Below, piece by piece: positions 1 through 9,715 of a stretch of DNA of 64,000 nt. The notes beneath the pieces are model-generated. The model did no database searches. It had not been told where the DNA came from and saw only the letters and a list, made by a program, of their open reading frames with translations. The first letter of the stretch is position 1; each line of letters begins with the position of its first letter. Made by a program: the position numbers and the translations under genes. The stretch comes from Bacteroides faecalis. GTDB lineage: Bacteria > Bacteroidota > Bacteroidia > Bacteroidales > Bacteroidaceae. The stretch spans positions 434,001 through 498,000 of the forward strand of contig NZ_BHWB01000003.1 in the NCBI RefSeq assembly GCF_003865075.1. The letters are read 5' to 3'.

Positions 1-610
1 TAGCATAACCGAAAGTGTATTCCATGCTACCATATCATGGATATATTTCTGTATAAAGACATAACTTCCCCCTTTAAAATCTGGGTCCTCTTCACCAATC
101 ACAGCAAACAAATATAAATTCTCATCAACAGCTGGATTCTCCATACCGTCTACATAACCAATAATGGCTTTGCCATCCAAATATCGAAAACCATGTGTCT
201 CATCAACAGACTCAACTACTCCCCTAAGTTTTTCGTCTATTAGAGAAGCAATTTAAAACACAATCCCATCCGGCGATACCGAATATGAAATAATAAATCA
301 CCCGAAGTAGATACTGCTGTATACTTATTTCCTTTTATTTCTGGAAAAGGTACCAATTCTTTAGGTTTTCCTAATTCTGGAAAAAAAGCCCCATGCATCA
401 GCTCCAAATCCCATAGTACAACTAAACTGCATTTCAGGGAAACGATTACGCATAAATCAATGCAGAAAAACTGGAACAAACATCTTTTATCTTATCACTA
501 GTATCTGGTAATTGTTTCAGTTTATAAACTATAAATATGCTATTCTCTCCCTGCTTCCTTACAACATCTTGTGGGAAATTACCACCAAACGGGCATTGAA
601 TAGGATTCAT
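1..610 (-). pseudogene. DyP-type peroxidase, frameshifted, runs off the window
   Basis: Reading leftward from ATG at 610, the three frames together spell a dye-decolorizing (haem) peroxidase. The first frame gives MNPIQCPFGGNFPQDVV and ...KIKDVCSSFSALI. The second gives MRNRFPEMQFSCTMGFGAD. The third gives FFPELGKPKELVPFPEIKG to RMGLCFK. A final frame gives ASLIDEKLRG, THGFRYLDGKAIIGYVDG and GGSYVFIQKYIHDMVAWN, which are DyP signatures. The reading frame breaks about three times: near 440-445 (about 5 bases missing), near 395-400, and near 250 (about 1 base missing). No single frame is longer than about 80 codons. The C-terminal half lies outside the window. Breaks at three separate places make one sequencing error unlikely. 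It lies 36 bp downstream of pgl on the same strand. As I recall, B. thetaiotaomicron has an intact DyP gene in this position. Confidence 0.85.
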
Positions 611-646
611 ACGATTCTATTTTTAGTTACTTTCATCAAAATCATT

Positions 647-1366
647 CTATTTCTCAGTAAAGTTCGAAGCAGCTAATTCATCAACAAATAATTCGACATT
701 ATTTGCATGATGAGCAACATAAGCAGCTGGACTTACATCTCCCGAGTTACATATCTCACTTACAACTTCAGCTTTTGACCTTCCAGTAATTAAAAATATA
801 GTCCAACGAGCGTTGATTATAACATTCCCAGTCATTGCTATCCTCTTTTGACCATTAATTGGATTGATAGTAAGAACATAGGCAACATCAGAAGTAAGAA
901 ACTCTTCCTGCCCTGAAAAAATAGAAGAAGTATGTCCATCCGCTCCTGCACCAAGTAATATAATATCAAATTCTGGAAAACCATTTTTTTCGGGTACTAA
1001 CCGTTCTACTAATTCGGAATAGCGTTTAACTTCTTTATTAGGCGACTTCATTTCTCCATAGATACGAAATACATTTTCATAAGGAATAGGTACCAAACTC
1101 AATAGCAGAGAACGTGTCATTCCATAATTACTATCCGAATCTGAAGGAGGTACACAACGCTCATCCACCCAGAATATTCTCATTCGTTCCCAAGGTGTGA
1201 CATTTGCATATTCATTTGCCCATATATCAAACATTAATGCAGGAGTTTGCCCTCCACTCAACGCTATATTGAATATTTTTCCTGGCTCCTCATTCAGAAT
1301 ATTTATTATATATAGTATTAACTTACGTGACACCTCGGCAGACGAAGGATAAATAGATAATTTCAT
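647..1366 (-). CDS. pgl: 6-phosphogluconolactonase
   Basis: Hydrolyses 6-phosphogluconolactone to 6-phosphogluconate, the second step of the oxidative pentose-phosphate pathway, in the cytosol. At 239 residues it has the normal length of the NagB/DevB-like family. Visible family blocks are ALSGGQTPALMFDIWA near residue 35, RIFWVDERCVPPSDSDSNYG near 83, and ILLGAGADGHTSSIF near 136, the last holding the active-site loop. Its ATG overlaps the stop of zwf by 4 bases (ATGA), which indicates translational coupling as the last gene of gnd-zwf-pgl. Confidence 0.96.
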   Translation of the reverse strand: MKLSIYPSSAEVSRKLILYIINILNEEPGKIFNIALSGGQTPALMFDIWANEYANVTPWERMRIFWVDERCVPPSDSDSNYGMTRSLLLSLVPIPYENVFRIYGEMKSPNKEVKRYSELVERLVPEKNGFPEFDIILLGAGADGHTSSIFSGQEEFLTSDVAYVLTINPINGQKRIAMTGNVIINARWTIFLITGRSKAEVVSEICNSGDVSPAAYVAHHANNVELFVDELAASNFTEK

Positions 1367-2859
1367 AATTCACAATATTGTTCTGTATGTTTCAAATTTT
1401 TACAAGGATTTGTCCATTCCGCGCCATGTTCACGCATCATAGCTTCACTTTCTAAAGGTCCCCATGTACCTGCTGGATAACCATAAAGCGGTGCATTAGG
1501 AGTGTCACTCCAAAAACGAAGCACAGGGTCAAAGAAGCGCCATGAAGCCTCAACCGCATCACTACGTGTAAACAAAGTCGCATCACCCTGAATACAGTCA
1601 TCTATTAAACGCGCATAAGCATCACCACCTGGTACTCCACCTAAATCAGCATAACTAAAGTCCATCGTCACTTGTCGGACCTCAAAACCAGCTCCTGGAA
1701 CTTTCATTCCTATTTTAAGGACTATACCTTCATTGGGTTGTAAACGAAGAATTAATTTGTTAGCACGGGGACAGTTACCACCAGAACAACGAAACATTTG
1801 ATGAGGTGTTTCACGAAAGTGAACAACAATTTCTGTTACCTTTGTTGGCATTTGCTTACCTGTACGAATATAAAAAGGTACTCCACTCCAACGCCAATTA
1901 CTGATACCCAGCTTCATCGCAATATAAGTTTCTGTACGCGAATCAGGAGCCACACCTTTCTCTTCACGATATCCTTTTTTATTGCCAGAGGCAGTATATT
2001 GTCCACGAACTATGTGTTCGTTAAGGTCGATTTCATTTAAAGGGGTTAATGACTCATAGACTTTTACTACCTCATTACGGAAATTATCAGCATTAAAGAT
2101 TGCAGGAGGTTCCATAGCAGTTAATGCTACCAGTTGAATCAAATGATTCTGCACCATATCACGTAAAGCACCGGCAGTTTCATAAAAACCACCACGCTGT
2201 TCTATTCCAAGATTCTCTACAGCCGTAACTTCTACATAGTCTATATAGTTACGATTCCACAAAGGTTCGAAAATACCGTTAGCAAAACGGAAAGCAAGTA
2301 CATTCTGTGCTGTTTCCTTACCTAAGAAATGATCAATTCGATAAATTTGATGTTCATCAAAAACAGAAGCATAGATACGATTTAATTCTCGTGCCGATTC
2401 AAGATCGTACCCAAAGGGTTTCTCAACAATAATACGAGACTCTGACGTATTCAATCCTGCTTCTTTCAGATGTAAAGGTACAACTCCATAAAGTGAAGGT
2501 GGAGTAGCCAGATAGAACAACAAATTATTAGGATTAATATCATCTGTTAATTCTATCAGACGCTGACGTAATAATGAATACCCCTCTGCCTCGGCCGGAT
2601 CCATTGGCAAATAAAATAAATGAGTAACAAATAAAGTCATAAGCTCCATATCCTGTTCTTCAGGCTTGACAAAACGTTGTAATTCCTCAAGGATATAAGA
2701 ACGATAACTCTCATCAGTATAGACTGTACGTCCGACACCTAAAATAGTGAATTCTCCGGTAAGTCTTTTATCCCTAAATAATGAATACAATGCAGGCATC
2801 AGTTTACGTTTTGTTAAATCTCCCGAAGCCCCGAAAATAATCATTGCAAATTTATCCAT
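1363..2859 (-). CDS. zwf: glucose-6-phosphate 1-dehydrogenase
   Basis: Oxidises glucose-6-phosphate to 6-phosphogluconolactone with NADP+ or NAD+, the entry step of the oxidative pentose-phosphate pathway. At 498 residues it is full length. The N-terminal Rossmann motif is IIFGASGDLTKRKLMPALY (residues 7-25). The substrate-binding and catalytic block RIDHFLGKETAQNVLAFRFA lies near residues 175-194. IRTGKQMPTKVTEIVVHFR in the C-terminal domain is also typical. It sits 23 bp downstream of gnd and overlaps pgl by 4 bp, so the three genes form one leftward operon. It supplies NADPH and ribose phosphate. Confidence 0.97.
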   Translation of the reverse strand: MDKFAMIIFGASGDLTKRKLMPALYSLFRDKRLTGEFTILGVGRTVYTDESYRSYILEELQRFVKPEEQDMELMTLFVTHLFYLPMDPAEAEGYSLLRQRLIELTDDINPNNLLFYLATPPSLYGVVPLHLKEAGLNTSESRIIVEKPFGYDLESARELNRIYASVFDEHQIYRIDHFLGKETAQNVLAFRFANGIFEPLWNRNYIDYVEVTAVENLGIEQRGGFYETAGALRDMVQNHLIQLVALTAMEPPAIFNADNFRNEVVKVYESLTPLNEIDLNEHIVRGQYTASGNKKGYREEKGVAPDSRTETYIAMKLGISNWRWSGVPFYIRTGKQMPTKVTEIVVHFRETPHQMFRCSGGNCPRANKLILRLQPNEGIVLKIGMKVPGAGFEVRQVTMDFSYADLGGVPGGDAYARLIDDCIQGDATLFTRSDAVEASWRFFDPVLRFWSDTPNAPLYGYPAGTWGPLESEAMMREHGAEWTNPCKNLKHTEQYCEL

Positions 2860-2882
2860 ACCTTAACTTATATACTTTAACC

Positions 2883-4358
2883 TTATACATTATATGTTCC
2901 CGACTTTGTATCACCTCCATGCCCCGTCCAATTCTCATGAAAGAACTGTCCTCGAAGTTCATCCTTACGTTCGAAAGTATGTGCACCAAAATAGTCACGT
3001 TGCGCTTGTACCAAATTGGCCGGCAAATCAGCAGAGGTTAAAGAATAAAAATAATTCAACGCAGAAGAAAATGCCGGAACAGGCAATTCTTCTTTCATGG
3101 CCTCCGCTACAAGGTTTTTCCATCCAGGAATCAATGTTTTTATTTCTTGCTGGAAATATGGAGCTAACAACAAATGTTCTGGCTTGTTAGCTGCTTCAAA
3201 AGCAGCGGCTATATCATTCAGAAAAATACTACGAATAATACATCCTCCCCGCCACATACGAGCAATAGAAGCGAGATTTAGTTGCCAGTCAAAAGTATCG
3301 GATGCACGCTGTAAGACTGCAAAACCTTGCGCATATGAAACAAGTTTTGAAGCATAAAGTGCCGAAAATATTTCTTTTACAAATTCAACTTTATTATAAA
3401 CAGGCATTATATGTGAATGTGGAAACTGCTTACTAGCCAAATGCCGTAAATCTTTCTGTGCAGAAAGACTACGCTCGAAAACAGCTGTAGCAATTAATCC
3501 CAATGGCATACCAAGTTCCATTGCATTAATAACCGACCATTTACCTGTCCCTTTTTGTCCTGCCGTATCCAAGATTTTATCAATAAGATAGCCTCCTGCT
3601 TTATCTTTATGCCTCAGAATATTAGAAGTAATTTCTATCAGATAACTACGGAGTTTCCCTTCATTCCAATATTCAAAGACATCTGCCATTTCTTCATTAT
3701 TCAAATCAAGCAAATTCTTCATTACCCAATAGGCTTCCGCAATAAGTTGCATATCTCCATATTCGATTCCATTATGAATCATTTTCACAAAATGTCCTGA
3801 TCCGGCAGGACCTACCCATTCACAGCAAGGAGAACCATCCAGCGCTTTTGCAGCAATACTCTGTAGAATAGGTTTCACTTCCTGCCAAGCTTTCTCCGAA
3901 CCACCAGGCATAATAGAAGCACCATTTAGAGCCCCTTCTTCACCACCAGATACACCACTACCTACAAACAGAAAACCTTTTGATTCGGCGAGCTTAACAC
4001 GACGATTAGTATCCTCATAATTAGAATTGCCCCCATCTATCAGTATATCTCCGGGAGAAAGTAGTGGAAAAAGTTGTTCCATTAGTTCATCTACAGGTTT
4101 ACCTGCACGAACCATCATCATAATCTTACGAGGGAGCGCTATTGATTCTACAAATGCTTTTATATCTGTAAATCCTTCGATATTTTTGCCTTTAGCACGT
4201 CCATTTATAAAACGTTCCACAACCCCCTCTTCTACTCCAGGAACAGTACGGTTGTAAACCGATACATGCCATCCCTTACTCTCCATGTTCAAGGCAAGAT
4301 TCTCACCCATCACAGCCAAACCAATCAATCCAATATCTGTTTTATTCTGATTTGCCAT
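2883..4358 (-). CDS. gnd: 6-phosphogluconate dehydrogenase, decarboxylating
   Basis: Oxidatively decarboxylates 6-phosphogluconate to ribulose-5-phosphate. At 491 residues it is full length for the long (non-GntZ) form. The N-terminal Rossmann motif is IGLIGLAVMGENLALNMESK. ILIDGGNSNYEDTNRR, GVSGGEEGALNGASIMPGG and the catalytic block GSGHFVKMIHNGIEYGDMQ are all present. It is the first gene of the leftward gnd-zwf-pgl operon. The 109-bp gap to the divergent symporter gene must hold both promoters. I found no clear TAnnTTTG box on the gnd side. Confidence 0.97.
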   Translation of the reverse strand: MANQNKTDIGLIGLAVMGENLALNMESKGWHVSVYNRTVPGVEEGVVERFINGRAKGKNIEGFTDIKAFVESIALPRKIMMMVRAGKPVDELMEQLFPLLSPGDILIDGGNSNYEDTNRRVKLAESKGFLFVGSGVSGGEEGALNGASIMPGGSEKAWQEVKPILQSIAAKALDGSPCCEWVGPAGSGHFVKMIHNGIEYGDMQLIAEAYWVMKNLLDLNNEEMADVFEYWNEGKLRSYLIEITSNILRHKDKAGGYLIDKILDTAGQKGTGKWSVINAMELGMPLGLIATAVFERSLSAQKDLRHLASKQFPHSHIMPVYNKVEFVKEIFSALYASKLVSYAQGFAVLQRASDTFDWQLNLASIARMWRGGCIIRSIFLNDIAAAFEAANKPEHLLLAPYFQQEIKTLIPGWKNLVAEAMKEELPVPAFSSALNYFYSLTSADLPANLVQAQRDYFGAHTFERKDELRGQFFHENWTGHGGDTKSGTYNV

Positions 4359-4414
4359 AACTTGTATAATTTAAAAATATTGTTTATGTAAATAACAATT
4401 CATAAGAATATTTG

Positions 4415-4446
4415 TTCGCAATTTTTAGATTAAAACATTACTTTTG
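4415..4446 (+). promoter_or_regulatory. Bacteroides-type promoter for the symporter gene
   Basis: TACTTTTG at 4439-4446 fits the -7 consensus TAnnTTTG. TTCG at 4415-4418 lies exactly 20 bp upstream, 3 of 4 matches to the TTTG -33 box. The CDS starts 22 bp downstream. Confidence 0.5.
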
Positions 4447-4467
4447 TAATTCATAAAATAATCCAGA

Positions 4468-5649
4468 ATGAAGAAGTTTAAAATCGGCTTATTGCCACGC
4501 ATTATTATTGCCATCATCTTAGGTATTGCCATCGGTACTATATTCCCGGCACCATTAGTACGTATATTTGTTACCTTTAATGGTATTTTTAGCGAATTCC
4601 TCAATTTCTCCATTCCACTAATAATTGTAGGACTAGTTACTATAGCAATTGCCGACATCGGAAAAGGTGCAGGCAAAATGTTGCTTATTACAGCACTGAT
4701 AGCCTATGGAGCTACATTATTCTCCGGCTTTCTCTCTTATTTTACAGGAGTCACAATTTTCCCTTCTCTCATCGATACAGGTGTACCGCTTGAGGAAGTT
4801 AGTGAAGCTCAAGGTATTGTACCCTACTTCTCAGTATCAATTCCTCCACTAATGAATGTAATGACAGCACTAATTCTTGCTTTTACTCTTGGCTTAGGTC
4901 TAGCCTCATTACAGAGTGATGTATTTAAAAATGTAGCACGTGATTTTCAAGAGATCATTGTGCGTATGATTAGTGTAGTAATATTGCCGTTATTACCACT
5001 TTATATTTTCGGAATATTTTTAAACATGACCCATTCAGGACAGGTATATTCCATTCTAATGGTTTTTATCAAAATTATTGGAGTCATATTCATACTCCAC
5101 ATCTTCCTATTAATTTTCCAATATTCCATTGCCGCACTTTTTGTTCGGAAAAACCCATTCAAGTTACTTGGAAAAATGATGCCGGCTTACTTCACAGCTT
5201 TGGGAACGCAATCTTCTGCTGCTACCATCCCTGTGACATTAGAGCAAACAAAAAAGAACGGCGTATCTGCTGACATTGCCGGATTCGTAATTCCACTTTG
5301 TGCAACCATCCATCTATCCGGTAGTACACTCAAAATAGTAGCTTGTGCTCTAGCATTAATGATTATGCAGGGGATTCCTTTCGACTTCCCTTTATTTGCC
5401 GGATTCATCTTCATGTTAGGAATTACTATGGTAGCTGCACCTGGTGTTCCCGGCGGAGCTATTATGGCTTCATTAGGCATTTTACAATCCATGCTAGGCT
5501 TCGACGAATCAGCGCAGGCACTGATGATTGCACTATACATTGCCATGGACAGTTTTGGTACAGCATGCAATGTAACTGGTGACGGTGCTATCGCATTAAT
5601 AATCGATAAAGTCATGGAAAAAAATACCGCTAAAAATAAAATCGAATGA
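4468..5649 (+). CDS. dicarboxylate/amino acid:cation symporter (SLC1/DAACS family)
   Basis: An inner-membrane, probably sodium-coupled carrier for acidic amino acids or C4-dicarboxylates. At 393 residues it has many hydrophobic helices; the first is IIIAIILGIAIGTIFPAP. Family hallmarks in the C-terminal half are the re-entrant-loop serine motif GTQSSAATIPVTLEQTKK near residue 245, FVIPLCATIHLSGSTLKI, and the second loop VAAPGVPGGAIMASLGILQS. The substrate cannot be read from sequence. It is divergent from gnd and ends 68 bp before gmd, which has its own promoter, so it is probably a single-gene unit. Confidence 0.9.
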   Translation: MKKFKIGLLPRIIIAIILGIAIGTIFPAPLVRIFVTFNGIFSEFLNFSIPLIIVGLVTIAIADIGKGAGKMLLITALIAYGATLFSGFLSYFTGVTIFPSLIDTGVPLEEVSEAQGIVPYFSVSIPPLMNVMTALILAFTLGLGLASLQSDVFKNVARDFQEIIVRMISVVILPLLPLYIFGIFLNMTHSGQVYSILMVFIKIIGVIFILHIFLLIFQYSIAALFVRKNPFKLLGKMMPAYFTALGTQSSAATIPVTLEQTKKNGVSADIAGFVIPLCATIHLSGSTLKIVACALALMIMQGIPFDFPLFAGFIFMLGITMVAAPGVPGGAIMASLGILQSMLGFDESAQALMIALYIAMDSFGTACNVTGDGAIALIIDKVMEKNTAKNKIE

Positions 5650-5653
5650 GTTT

Positions 5654-5685
5654 TTTGCGTATGCAGCAAAAATTGCCGACATTTG
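5654..5685 (+). promoter_or_regulatory. promoter of gmd-fcl
   Basis: TTTG at 5654-5657, a spacer of exactly 20 bp, then GACATTTG at 5678-5685 (one mismatch to TAnnTTTG). gmd begins 32 bp downstream. This arrangement is the Bacteroides housekeeping (sigma-ABfr) promoter form. Confidence 0.6.
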
Positions 5686-5717
5686 TATCCGTATTTTCAA
5701 ATAAAAACATATAGTGT

Positions 5718-6788
5718 ATGAAAACAGCCCTTATCTCAGGCATTACCGGACAAGACGGTTCCTACCTTGCTGAATTTCTTTTGCAAAAAGGTTATGAAGT
5801 TCATGGTATTCTTCGCCGTTCTTCTTCATTCAATACTGGTCGTATAGAACATTTATATTTTGACGAATGGGTACGTGATATGAAACAGAAACGTACCATC
5901 AATTTACATTATGGCGATATGACCGATTCCAGTTCTCTTATCCGTATCATCCAACAAGTACAACCAGATGAGATATACAATCTTGCAGCCCAAAGTCATG
6001 TAAAAGTATCATTCGATGTTCCCGAATATACAGCAGAAGCTGATGCCATTGGCACATTACGTATGCTTGAAGCAGTACGCATTCTGGGATTAGAAAAGAA
6101 AACTCGTATTTATCAAGCTTCTACTTCTGAATTATTTGGTAAAGTACAGGAAATTCCACAAAAAGAAACAACTCCTTTCTATCCACGTAGTCCATATGGA
6201 GTAGCAAAACAATACGGCTTCTGGATAACTAAGAATTATCGTGAAAGTTATGGAATGTTTGCTGTTAATGGTATATTATTCAATCATGAAAGTGAACGTC
6301 GTGGAGAAACATTCGTAACACGTAAAATCACATTGGCAGCTGCACGTATAGCACAAGGAGAGCAAGACAAATTATATTTAGGCAATCTGGATGCACGTCG
6401 TGACTGGGGTTATGCTAAAGATTATGTTGAATGTATGTGGTTAATTCTCCAACATGATACTCCGGAAGATTTTGTAATTGCTACAGGAGAAATGCATACT
6501 GTACGTGAATTTGCAACACTCGCTTTCAAAGAAGTGGGAATTAAACTCCGATGGGAAGGTGAAGGTACTGATGAAAAAGGCATTGACATTGTCACAGGAA
6601 ATATATTAGTTGAAATTGATCCTAAGTATTTCCGCCCTGCAGAAGTGGAACAATTATTGGGTGATCCAACAAAAGCTAGAACATTGTTAGGTTGGAATCC
6701 ACGTAAAACATCATTTGAAGAATTGGTAAGCATCATGACTCGTCACGATATGGAAAAAGTGAGACGCATGATTGTCACCAAACATTAA
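5718..6788 (+). CDS. gmd: GDP-mannose 4,6-dehydratase
   Basis: Converts GDP-D-mannose to GDP-4-keto-6-deoxy-D-mannose, the first step to GDP-L-fucose. At 356 residues it is an extended SDR. The NADP-binding motif is [20 protein letters not shown] (residues 6-25). The catalytic Tyr/Lys pair lies in [15 protein letters not shown] near residue 150. [17 protein letters not shown] is a diagnostic GMD block. It is followed 11 bp later by fcl, so the two are co-transcribed. In Bacteroides the product feeds fucosylated capsules and glycoproteins. Confidence 0.97.
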   Translation: MKTALISGITGQDGSYLAEFLLQKGYEVHGILRRSSSFNTGRIEHLYFDEWVRDMKQKRTINLHYGDMTDSSSLIRIIQQVQPDEIYNLAAQSHVKVSFDVPEYTAEADAIGTLRMLEAVRILGLEKKTRIYQASTSELFGKVQEIPQKETTPFYPRSPYGVAKQYGFWITKNYRESYGMFAVNGILFNHESERRGETFVTRKITLAAARIAQGEQDKLYLGNLDARRDWGYAKDYVECMWLILQHDTPEDFVIATGEMHTVREFATLAFKEVGIKLRWEGEGTDEKGIDIVTGNILVEIDPKYFRPAEVEQLLGDPTKARTLLGWNPRKTSFEELVSIMTRHDMEKVRRMIVTKH

Positions 6789-6799
6789 CACAACTTTAT

Positions 6800-7870
6800 A
6801 TGGAAAAGAATGCAAAAATATATGTAGCAGGACACCGCGGTCTGGTAGGTTCTGCTATTTGGAAAAATTTGCAAGACAAAGGATATACAAATCTTGTTGG
6901 CTGTACCCACAAAGAACTTGATCTTTTAGACGGTATTGCTGTCCGTCAATTCTTCGACAAAGAAAAACCAGAGTATGTGTTTCTTGCTGCTGCCTTCGTA
7001 GGTGGCATAATGGCAAATAGTATTTATCGCGCTGACTTTATCTATAAAAACCTACAAATCCAGCAAAACATAATCGGGGAAAGTTTCCGACACAACGTAA
7101 AGAAGCTTCTATTTCTTGGTAGCACATGTATATATCCTCGTGACGCCGAGCAACCAATGAAAGAAGATGTTTTACTGACATCTCCATTGGAATATACCAA
7201 TGAACCTTATGCAATAGCCAAAATAGCAGGATTAAAAATGTGCGAAAGTTTCAACTTGCAATACGGTACAAATTATATTGCAGTAATGCCAACCAATCTG
7301 TACGGTCCAAATGATAACTTTGATTTAGAGCGTAGTCATGTACTTCCTGCGATGATTCGCAAAATTCATCTGGCACATTGCCTTAAAGAATGTAATTGGG
7401 AGGCTATTCGCAAAGACTTGAATCTACGACCTGTAGAAGGAATCAATGGCAATAGTTCGAAAGAAGAGATTCTTGCTATTCTCCGCAAATATGGTATTAA
7501 TGAAATGGAAGTAACACTATGGGGTACAGGTACTCCTTTGCGTGAATTCCTTTGGAGTGAAGAAATGGCCGATGCCAGTGTATTTGTCATGGAACATGTG
7601 GATTTCAGAAACACATATAAAGAAGGTGATAAAGATATCCGCAACTGCCATATCAACATTGGAACCGGAAAAGAGATCTCGATCCGCCAATTAGCCGAAC
7701 GAATTGTTGAAACAGTTGGTTATAATGGAAAATTAACCTTTGACAGTAGTAAACCAGATGGCACAATGCGTAAGCTAACCGACCCGTCTAAACTCCACGC
7801 CTTAGGATGGCATCACAAAATTGAAATAGAAGAAGGCATACAGAAAATGTATGAATGGTACCTGCAATAA
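6800..7870 (+). CDS. fcl: GDP-L-fucose synthase
   Basis: 3,5-epimerase/4-reductase that turns GDP-4-keto-6-deoxymannose into GDP-L-fucose. At 356 residues it is longer than the E. coli enzyme (about 320). The extra length is an insert around [19 protein letters not shown], just before the substrate-binding block [20 protein letters not shown]. The N-terminal motif is [14 protein letters not shown]. The catalytic YxxxK lies in [16 protein letters not shown] near residue 140, with [18 protein letters not shown] before it. It is the second gene of gmd-fcl. The wider Bacteroides family shares the insert as far as I recall. Confidence 0.96.
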   Translation: MEKNAKIYVAGHRGLVGSAIWKNLQDKGYTNLVGCTHKELDLLDGIAVRQFFDKEKPEYVFLAAAFVGGIMANSIYRADFIYKNLQIQQNIIGESFRHNVKKLLFLGSTCIYPRDAEQPMKEDVLLTSPLEYTNEPYAIAKIAGLKMCESFNLQYGTNYIAVMPTNLYGPNDNFDLERSHVLPAMIRKIHLAHCLKECNWEAIRKDLNLRPVEGINGNSSKEEILAILRKYGINEMEVTLWGTGTPLREFLWSEEMADASVFVMEHVDFRNTYKEGDKDIRNCHINIGTGKEISIRQLAERIVETVGYNGKLTFDSSKPDGTMRKLTDPSKLHALGWHHKIEIEEGIQKMYEWYLQ

Positions 7871-7881
7871 AAGAGCAAAGA

Positions 7882-7937
7882 AAGATGAAGGATCGGATTT
7901 AGGTGTTATTACACAACCATTCTTCATCTTCCTTTTT
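7882..7937 (+). terminator. intrinsic terminator after fcl
   Basis: AAGATGAAG at 7882-7890 and CTTCATCTT at 7922-7930 form a perfect 9-bp stem. CCTTTTT follows directly. The loop is long (31 nt), which lowers confidence. Confidence 0.5.
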
Positions 7938-8014
7938 ATAAACATCCCTTACCTCCAAAATTCTCTCTCCCCAAAAAATTTTCACTTATAATGCATCTTT
8001 CTTAATTTAATTAT

Positions 8015-8022
8015 TATATTTG
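8015..8022 (+). promoter_or_regulatory. -7 box TATATTTG of the acyl-CoA synthetase gene
   Basis: TATATTTG fits TAnnTTTG; no TTTG lies at the expected -33 spacing. The box overlaps a TTG codon at 8020 that could extend the downstream reading frame, so translation cannot begin there. This fixes the gene start at ATG 8053. Confidence 0.5.
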
Positions 8023-8052
8023 CACAATTTAATACCAAATGTGCAAAAAACA

Positions 8053-9711
8053 ATGGAACAAAGTTTTATAGCTTACATTGAGAATAGTATAAAAGACAAT
8101 TGGGACTTGGATGCCTTGACTGATTACAAGGGAGCCACCCTACAGTATAAAGACGTAGCTCGCAAAATCGAAAAACTCCATATTATTTTTGAAGAAAGTG
8201 GAATCCGCAAAGGAGATAAAATAGCCGTTTGCGGAAGAAACAGTTCTCACTGGGGGGTTACTTTTCTTGCTACATTAACCTATGGAGCGGTGATCGTTCC
8301 CATTCTCCATGAATTTAAAGCAGACAATGTACACAACATCGTCAATCACTCCGAAGCTAAATTATTATTTGTTGGAGATATGGTCTGGGAGAATCTGAAT
8401 GAATCGGCGATGCCACTATTGGAAGGCATTCTGATGATGAACGATTTTACTTTACTAGTTTCACGTAGTGAACGTCTGACACATGCAAGAGAACATTTAA
8501 ACGAATTGTTTGGCAAAAAATATCCAAAGAATTTCAGAACAGAACATATTGAATACCATAAAGATCAACCAGAAGAACTGGCAGTTATCAATTATACTTC
8601 TGGAACAACCAGCTACTCAAAAGGTGTTATGCTCCCCTATCGTAGTCTGTGGTCAAATACAAAGTTTGCTTTTGAAGCATTGCCGCTACAAGCTGGCGAT
8701 AAAATTGTATCTATGTTACCAATGGCACATATGTATGGTTTAGCCTTTGAATTCTTATATGAATTCGCTGTGGGATGCCAGATTTATTTCCTTACCCGTA
8801 TGCCTAGCCCAAAAATCATTTTTCAAGCTTTTGCAGAAGTAAAACCAAGATTAATTGTCGCCGTTCCTCTGATTATCGAAAAGATTATCAAGAAAAATGT
8901 ACTTCCAAAATTGGAAACTCCCACTATGAAGTTATTACTTAAAGTACCTTTTATCAATGATAAAATCAAGGCAACTGTCCGCGAAGAGATGATCAAAGGG
9001 TTTGGGGGGAACTTTGCTGCCGTAATTGTAGGTGGTGCAGCTTTCAACCAGGAAGTGGAACAATTTTTGAGAATGATCGACTTCCCTTATACTGTAGGTT
9101 ATGGAATGACAGAATGTGGTCCGATTATATGTTACGAAGATTGGACTAAGTTCAAACCAGGCTCTTGTGGAAAAGCGGCTCAACGTATGGACGTGCAAGT
9201 ACTCTCTTCAGATCCTGAAAATATTGTAGGTGAAATAGTATGTAAAGGTCCTAATGTAATGTTAGGCTATTATAAAAATGAAGAAGCAACTCGCCAAGTA
9301 ATAGACAAAGATGGTTGGTTACATACAGGTGACCTCGCTCTAATGGATGCCGAAGGTAATGTCACAATCAAAGGACGTAGCAAAAATATGTTACTCAGTG
9401 CTAGTGGACAAAATATCTATCCTGAAGAGATTGAAGATAAACTAAACAATCTGCCTTATGTAGCTGAAAGTATTATCGTTCAGCAAAATGAGAAATTGGT
9501 AGGCTTGGTTTATCCGGATTTTGATGAAGCATTTGCCAATGGTTTAAAAAATGAAGATATCGAACGAGTGATGGAAGAGAATCGAATAGCTTTAAACGAA
9601 ACACTACCTGCTTACAGTCAGATATTTAAAATGAAAATATATCCTGAGGAATTTGAGAAAACTCCTAAGAAAAGCATCAAACGTTACTTATATCAGGAAG
9701 CTAAAGGATAA
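8053..9711 (+). CDS. AMP-dependent long-chain acyl-CoA synthetase
   Basis: Activates a fatty acid to acyl-CoA through an acyl-adenylate (ANL superfamily), at the cytosolic side of the membrane. About 552 residues from ATG 8053. An in-frame TTG at 8020 is rejected because it lies inside the promoter box. Core motifs are the P-loop INYTSGTTSYSKGVMLPY near residue 180, GYGMTECGPIICYED near 350, and GWLHTGDLALMDAEGNVTIK plus GRSKNMLLSASGQNIYPEEI near 425-455. Chain-length preference cannot be read. The next gene follows after 4 bp, so the two are probably co-transcribed, although the products look unrelated. Confidence 0.9.
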   Translation: MEQSFIAYIENSIKDNWDLDALTDYKGATLQYKDVARKIEKLHIIFEESGIRKGDKIAVCGRNSSHWGVTFLATLTYGAVIVPILHEFKADNVHNIVNHSEAKLLFVGDMVWENLNESAMPLLEGILMMNDFTLLVSRSERLTHAREHLNELFGKKYPKNFRTEHIEYHKDQPEELAVINYTSGTTSYSKGVMLPYRSLWSNTKFAFEALPLQAGDKIVSMLPMAHMYGLAFEFLYEFAVGCQIYFLTRMPSPKIIFQAFAEVKPRLIVAVPLIIEKIIKKNVLPKLETPTMKLLLKVPFINDKIKATVREEMIKGFGGNFAAVIVGGAAFNQEVEQFLRMIDFPYTVGYGMTECGPIICYEDWTKFKPGSCGKAAQRMDVQVLSSDPENIVGEIVCKGPNVMLGYYKNEEATRQVIDKDGWLHTGDLALMDAEGNVTIKGRSKNMLLSASGQNIYPEEIEDKLNNLPYVAESIIVQQNEKLVGLVYPDFDEAFANGLKNEDIERVMEENRIALNETLPAYSQIFKMKIYPEEFEKTPKKSIKRYLYQEAKG

Positions 9712-9715
9712 AAAT

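Noticed and set aside
9001..9010. G6 run in the acyl-CoA synthetase gene (and another near 32285) as slippage tracts.
   Set aside because: Six bases is too short to be notable and both genes are in frame.
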